Part shown: positions 58,749 through 64,000 of the stretch, piece after piece
Layout of the letters: each line of letters opens with the position of its first letter
How positions within the stretch are numbered: position 1 is the stretch's first letter
Source: an uncultured Brachybacterium sp.
GTDB taxonomy: Bacteria; Actinomycetota; Actinomycetes; Actinomycetales; Dermabacteraceae
NCBI RefSeq assembly: GCF_947500705.1
Contig: NZ_CANMSY010000008.1
Location: 1-64,000, forward strand
Direction of reading: 5' to 3'
DNA: 64,000 bases
The notes under the pieces: generated by a model
Told to the model about the DNA's origin: nothing
Seen by the model: only the letters and a program-made list of their open reading frames with translations
The model's database searches: none
Position numbers and translations under genes: made by a program

Positions 58749-60850
58749 GCCGCAGAGCCTCCGGTGTCACCGCTGCGGACAGAGCCCTCTGCCCGGTCAC
58801 GCTCACGCACCGGCGCCGGGTTGTCCGCGAAGGTCTGTTCCCAGGCGTCGAAGGAGGTGATCCGCGAGGAGGCCTCGCGGTAGCTGTCACGCAGGTCGTT
58901 CCAGCGACGGTGCAGCTCGAGATGGGCGGTGATCGCCTCGGTGAGCATCTCCCGCACCTGCTGCGGATCCCGCTTGTACCAGGCGACCTGGGTGCCCTCG
59001 GCGTTGGAGACCAGCGCGCTGTCATAGGCGGACAGCCGCCACCACTTGGCGTCGAGGTGCGGGATCACCGTCTGCGGGTTCTCCGCGGAGCGGGGCTGCG
59101 TGGGCTTGAGCAGCTGCTTGGCGAGGGTCTTCGCCGTCCAGACCGGGAGCATCAGCCGGTGCGGCTGAGAGAAGGGACGTCCCTTCCGGGGCGGCTTGTC
59201 GATGTGGATCGGCGGGTACAGGTCCTGGTCCTTCTTGGCGACCGCATCATCGAAGTCCGCGGCCATCGCCCGGATCTGGGGAAGCTTGGTCCCGATCGAG
59301 GAGTGCAGGGCGTCGGGCCCCTCGAGCACGTCCTGCTGGGCCATCAGCCGGCCCGCCTCCGTGTAGTACTGCATGGAGATCAGGTGCTTGACATCCATGA
59401 ACTGCGATTCCTTGACCACCCGCCCGCCGCGGGCGTACGGGGAGTGCAGCAGCGCGGTGATGATGCGGTTGCGCTCATGGAAGTAGGCCTGCCAGCCCAC
59501 CAGGTCGTCCTTGTCCACCCAGCTCATGTGCCACACGCCGGCACCGGGCAGGGAGACCGTGGGATAGCCGGCCTTCTTCGCCCGCAGCCCGTACTCGGCG
59601 TCGTCCCACTTGATGAACACAGGCAGGCTGAGACCGATGGCGCGCACCGTCTCGGTGGGGATCAGGCAGCTCCACCAGCCGTTGTAGTCGACATCCGCGC
59701 GGCGATGCAGCCAGGGGGTCGAGCGCAGCGGATCCAGCGCGAAGTCGTGGCCCATCTCGCCGCCGTCGTTCGCGAGCGCCGGCTGGATGCGCCAGGGATC
59801 GACGACCTCGCCGAAGGTGTGCAGCACAGAACGGTTGTTCAGGTCGAACATGTGGGCGCCGACCAGGGTGGGGCGGGTGGCGAAGTCCGCGAAGGTCACC
59901 ATCCGGATCAGGGACTCCGGCTCGAGCACGATGTCGTCGTCGCAGTTGATGACATAGGTGGAGGCACCGGCGGTGGACGCCTCGTACATCCCTCGGGAGA
60001 ACCCTCCCGAGCCGCCGATATTGCCCTGCTCGATGATCTGCAGCTTCGAGCCCAGCGACTCCTGCAGGGGTGCGAGCTCCTCGGCATGATCGTTCAGCCG
60101 GTCGGAGCCCTGGTCGATGACGTACATGACGTCCAGCAGTCCGCGCAGGTCGTCGTCCTCGGCGAGGGTGCGGATGTTCTCCAGGCAGTACTCGACCTTG
60201 TTCATCGTGGTCATCGAGATCGAGAAGCTGCCCTCGGTGCGGGCGAGATCCGCGTCGGCGGTCCACTCCGCCCCCAGGACCGTCAGATCCTCCGCGCCGG
60301 CGTAGGCGTCGAACCAGTACCAGCCGCCGTCACCGAAGGCCGTCAGCGGCAGGTCGAAGATCTGCTCGCCGGCGCCGTCGACCGTGCGGGACTCCTGCCG
60401 TTGCAGGGTGCCGCGGGCGGTGGAGCGCATCACGACGAGGTGGCCGGAACCGGCGGTGCGGATGGTCAGCCGGATCGCCCGCACGGGCGTCCAGCGCCGC
60501 CAGTAGCTGGCCGGGAAGGCGTTGAAGTAGGTCCCGAAGGAGCGCATGGTGTGCGCTGGGATGCGGGCGGAATGCCGTTCGCTGAGCTCGCTGATGTCCA
60601 CTGCCGTCTGAGCGGTGCGATGCGTGTTGGGGCCGTCCGCTTCGTCCTTCGCGGCCCCGCCCGAGCTGCCGCCGAGGCCGAAGGCTCCGCCGGTCGCGCC
60701 GGAGCGGGCGTCCGACGCTTCGATGTACAGCGGCACGATGTCCGGGGAGGCTTCGAAGGGCAGGATCATGCGCTGCAGCAGACGCTGCGGGGCGCCCTGC
60801 GCGGGCTGGTCGGTCTCATGGGGTGCCGCTGTGGCGGTGGTGGCGTTCAT
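58745..60850 (-). CDS. glfT2: galactofuranosyltransferase GlfT2
   Basis: A 701-residue enzyme (637 in M. tuberculosis). The N-terminal beta-barrel-like domain (about 30-210), GT-A fold with the metal-binding D304-D305-D306 in INCDDDIVLEPESLIRMVTF, and the catalytic-site WHMSWVDKDDLVGWQAYFHERNRIITALLH are visible; the C-terminal part forms the helical platform. GlfT2 adds galactofuranose from UDP-Galf to the growing galactan chain, with alternating beta-1,5 and beta-1,6 links. GAGGAG precedes the ATG at 60850. The Wzm/Wzt exporter follows, the mutase precedes it: all steps needed for Galf polymer supply. Confidence 0.93.
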   Translation of the reverse strand: MNATTATAAPHETDQPAQGAPQRLLQRMILPFEASPDIVPLYIEASDARSGATGGAFGLGGSSGGAAKDEADGPNTHRTAQTAVDISELSERHSARIPAHTMRSFGTYFNAFPASYWRRWTPVRAIRLTIRTAGSGHLVVMRSTARGTLQRQESRTVDGAGEQIFDLPLTAFGDGGWYWFDAYAGAEDLTVLGAEWTADADLARTEGSFSISMTTMNKVEYCLENIRTLAEDDDLRGLLDVMYVIDQGSDRLNDHAEELAPLQESLGSKLQIIEQGNIGGSGGFSRGMYEASTAGASTYVINCDDDIVLEPESLIRMVTFADFATRPTLVGAHMFDLNNRSVLHTFGEVVDPWRIQPALANDGGEMGHDFALDPLRSTPWLHRRADVDYNGWWSCLIPTETVRAIGLSLPVFIKWDDAEYGLRAKKAGYPTVSLPGAGVWHMSWVDKDDLVGWQAYFHERNRIITALLHSPYARGGRVVKESQFMDVKHLISMQYYTEAGRLMAQQDVLEGPDALHSSIGTKLPQIRAMAADFDDAVAKKDQDLYPPIHIDKPPRKGRPFSQPHRLMLPVWTAKTLAKQLLKPTQPRSAENPQTVIPHLDAKWWRLSAYDSALVSNAEGTQVAWYKRDPQQVREMLTEAITAHLELHRRWNDLRDSYREASSRITSFDAWEQTFADNPAPVRERDRAEGSVRSGDTGGSAA

Positions 60851-60906
60851 GGTGCTCCTCGTCGGCGTTCGGCGGATGCCCCGTGGTGGGTGGCGGGGCG
60901 CTCGGG

Positions 60907-62202
<1,296 letters not shown>

Positions 62203-63114
62203 TCATGATGCGACGGCTGTCGAGGGGTGCGGGGCCTCGACGTTCTGCTCGATGAGACGGCGATAGCTGATGCGACGGACCCAGCCCGGAGCGAAGCGAT
62301 AGGCACCCCGCAGCACGAGGTTGCGGGCGAACCGTCCCGGGCCGATCACCCGGTCCATCAGCATCCGGCGCTGCAGCTGCAGGTCGCTCGAGAACAGCCT
62401 CCAGCCGCCCCGGCGGGCGAACAGCTCCTCGTCGACGCGATAGTCGACGAGCACCTCGGGGCGGTTCGCCATCCGGGCTCCGCCGAGCATCATCCGTTCC
62501 CATAGCCAGTAGTCCTCGAGCAGCGGGAGGTCCCGGTAGCCGCCGACGGCACGCGCCACCGAGCGCCGCATCACCACCGTGGGGTGATGGAAGGGGCTGT
62601 GGTGCGGCAGATAGCCCACGATCTCGTCGTGCTCGAGCGGTCTCGTGCGCAGCGGGCCCTGGCCGGGTTCGACCCGGTCGCTGAACTCCCGCATCGCACT
62701 GCCCAGCAGGTCGAGGTTCCGCTCCTGCATGGTCGGGATCTGGAGCGCGAACCGCTCGGGCCGGCAGATGTCATCCGCATCCGCGCGCGCGATCAGTTCA
62801 TAGGGGCTGGCCTCGAGGCCGTCCTGGAGCGCTGCGGCGACGCCGCGGTGCGTGTCATGGCGCAGCACCTGGGCGGGACCGAACTCCCCCGCGACGACCC
62901 GCCGCACCAATGCCTCGAGCACGGCCGGGAGCGGCCCGTCCACGGTGAGGATCAGCAGCTCGGGGCGGCGCTGCTGGGCAGTGGTCGCCGAGGTGAGGGC
63001 GAGCTGGACGCGATCCGGGAGGTCACGTCCCCACAGCGGCATCAGCACCGCGAATGGGCTGTGCCGCCCCGGGTCGGACTGTCCCGCTGAGACAGGAGGA
63101 TCCGGCTCGTTCAC
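62203..63114 (-). CDS. GT2 glycosyltransferase
   Basis: A 303-residue GT-A enzyme: FAVLMPLWGRDLPDRVQLAL at the start, ADADDICRPERFALQIPTM as the DxD region, and a later HHPTVVMRRSVARAVGGYRDLPLLEDYWLWERMM, as in rhamnosyl- or galactosyltransferases of the GT2 family. Starts at a GTG overlapping the upstream gene's stop (GTGA). The acceptor and donor are unknown; its place suggests a role in the linker or side groups of the galactan. Confidence 0.9.
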   Translation of the reverse strand: MNEPDPPVSAGQSDPGRHSPFAVLMPLWGRDLPDRVQLALTSATTAQQRRPELLILTVDGPLPAVLEALVRRVVAGEFGPAQVLRHDTHRGVAAALQDGLEASPYELIARADADDICRPERFALQIPTMQERNLDLLGSAMREFSDRVEPGQGPLRTRPLEHDEIVGYLPHHSPFHHPTVVMRRSVARAVGGYRDLPLLEDYWLWERMMLGGARMANRPEVLVDYRVDEELFARRGGWRLFSSDLQLQRRMLMDRVIGPGRFARNLVLRGAYRFAPGWVRRISYRRLIEQNVEAPHPSTAVAS

Positions 63115-64000
63115 CGACCGGCCGCTCTCTCGATCGCGCGGATGTCCGCCGCGGCGTCACCGTCGGCCTGGAGCACCGTCGTGGACGGTCGCGGGCCGCG
63201 ACGCAGCGCGGAGAGCAGGCCCCGCAGTCCCACGCCGAACAGGTCACCGCGGTGACGCAGCAGGAGCCGGAGCCACCCCAGCGAGGTGGCGCCGCCGTGG
63301 ACGACCTTCTCCCACGGGGTGAAGGAGCTGGTGCGCAGCAGGGCCCAGAGCCGGTTGCGCACGTCATAGTAGAAACGAGAACCGGGGCTGTTCTGGGCAT
63401 TGCTGAACCGGGCGGTACGGTGCTCGACCACGGAGCCTGGAACCCTGATCCCCCGGCCGTCCCGCAGCAGACGCCCGGTGTGCTCGAAGTCGTCGGACCA
63501 GATGAAGTAGTCCGCATAAGGAAGTCCCAACCGGCGCACGTCCTGGCCGTTCAGCAGCGCGGAGACGTAGCTCGCAGTGCGGATCGGGTGCCCGCCGGCG
63601 CGGGCGGCATCACGCTTCTCCTGCGCACTGGCCCCCAGCCTGCTGCGCTGGGTGTTCATGGGGTGGTCGCGCCCGTCGGTCCATACGGCCCGCGAGCTGA
63701 GCACGCTCAGCCGCACCGGGGAGGCCTCGAGGGACCGCAGCAGCTCGCGCAGTGCGCCCGGCCGCGGAACGGTGTCGTCATCCATCACCCACACCCAGTC
63801 CGCGTCGTGACGCACCAGTGCACGGGCGATGCCGGCTGCGAAGCCTCCCGCCCCGCCGACGTTCCGACGCAGGTGGACGACGTCCGCAGCCAACGGATGT
63901 TCGTCCGCGACGGTGCCGCTCGCATCGGTCGAGGCGTTGTCGATGATGATCACCGCATCGGGACGGCGGTCCTGGGCCGCGAGTGCATCCAGGCACTCCT
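63111..64000 (-). CDS. GT2 glycosyltransferase, 5' end beyond the window
   Basis: At least 296 residues; the frame runs unbroken to the right edge (CLDALAAQDRRPDAVIIIDNASTD), so the start is missing. The GT-A core has VHLRRNVGGAGGFAAGIARAL and WVWVMDDDTVPRPGALRELL (metal-binding DDD), then a GLPYADYFIWSDDFEHTGRL acceptor segment, the pattern of GlfT1-like or rhamnosyltransferase-like enzymes. The downstream part includes TARFSNAQNSPGSRFYYDVRNRLWAL. It is coupled to the next GT2 gene. It could be the GlfT1-like starter enzyme, but that is unproven. Confidence 0.9.
   Translation of the reverse strand, partial: ECLDALAAQDRRPDAVIIIDNASTDASGTVADEHPLAADVVHLRRNVGGAGGFAAGIARALVRHDADWVWVMDDDTVPRPGALRELLRSLEASPVRLSVLSSRAVWTDGRDHPMNTQRSRLGASAQEKRDAARAGGHPIRTASYVSALLNGQDVRRLGLPYADYFIWSDDFEHTGRLLRDGRGIRVPGSVVEHRTARFSNAQNSPGSRFYYDVRNRLWALLRTSSFTPWEKVVHGGATSLGWLRLLLRHRGDLFGVGLRGLLSALRRGPRPSTTVLQADGDAAADIRAIERAAGR

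Overview
The window is from a high-GC actinobacterium. The grounds are two WhiB iron-sulfur proteins, an mtrA-mtrB-lpqB cluster, a PdtaS-type kinase, a DUF3499 protein and a GlfT2/Glf galactan module. The order whiB1, pdtaS, Rv3235-like gene, secA, hpf, comF-like gene, lpqB, mtrB, mtrA, then manB, DUF3499, zincin, whiB2, cofE matches the known order in Mycobacterium tuberculosis (about Rv3219 to Rv3262). Protein style and the lack of mycobacterial genes suggest the Micrococcales, perhaps Dermabacteraceae/Brachybacterium; that placement is inference from memory, with no search done.

Region 1 (1 to about 11,740) is an acquired island whose left end lies outside the window. It is visibly less GC-rich and uses more A/T-ending codons than the rest. 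It holds a small lipoprotein, a DUF4062 protein beside a Vsr/DUF559-like nuclease-fold protein, a tyrosine recombinase with a repeat-rich promoter, four small unknown genes and a complete type III restriction-modification pair (mod-res). The island ends in a long hairpin, and the host gene next to it is a cpaF/tadA ATPase cut off after about 90 codons, so the element appears to have landed in, or deleted into, a Tad pilus locus.

Region 2 (12 to 28.1 kb) is chromosomal backbone: a YihY/BrkB membrane protein, an SRAP (HMCES-type) protein, a NarL-type two-component system followed by a MacB-like ABC transporter, whiB1 with divergently placed pdtaS, DUF2505 and DUF6912 genes, CpaE-like and CpaB-like Tad proteins (on the same strand as the truncated cpaF), an excisionase-type HTH protein, a LysM protein and an Rv3235-family protein.

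Region 3 (28.1 to 38.5 kb, all minus strand) carries secA, an AlkX/YcaQ-type DNA glycosylase, hpf, a ComF-type phosphoribosyltransferase and lpqB-mtrB-mtrA. These serve protein export, ribosome hibernation and envelope/cell-division signalling. Region 4 (38.7 to 46.8 kb) is the MoxR-DUF58-DUF4129-DUF4350 membrane cluster with SpoIIM-like and RDD proteins. Region 5 (46.9 to 56.9 kb) has a phosphomannomutase with a fused zinc ribbon, DUF3499, a pseudo-zincin, a very large membrane glycosyltransferase with a split DUF5719 partner, whiB2, and an orphan CofE-like protein with a TIGR03089 protein. Region 6 (57.0 to 64.0 kb, minus strand) is a cell-wall/surface galactan operon: two GT2 enzymes, glf, glfT2 and a Wzm/Wzt-type exporter. 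The last gene runs off the window.

No rRNA, tRNA, CRISPR array or insertion sequence was seen.
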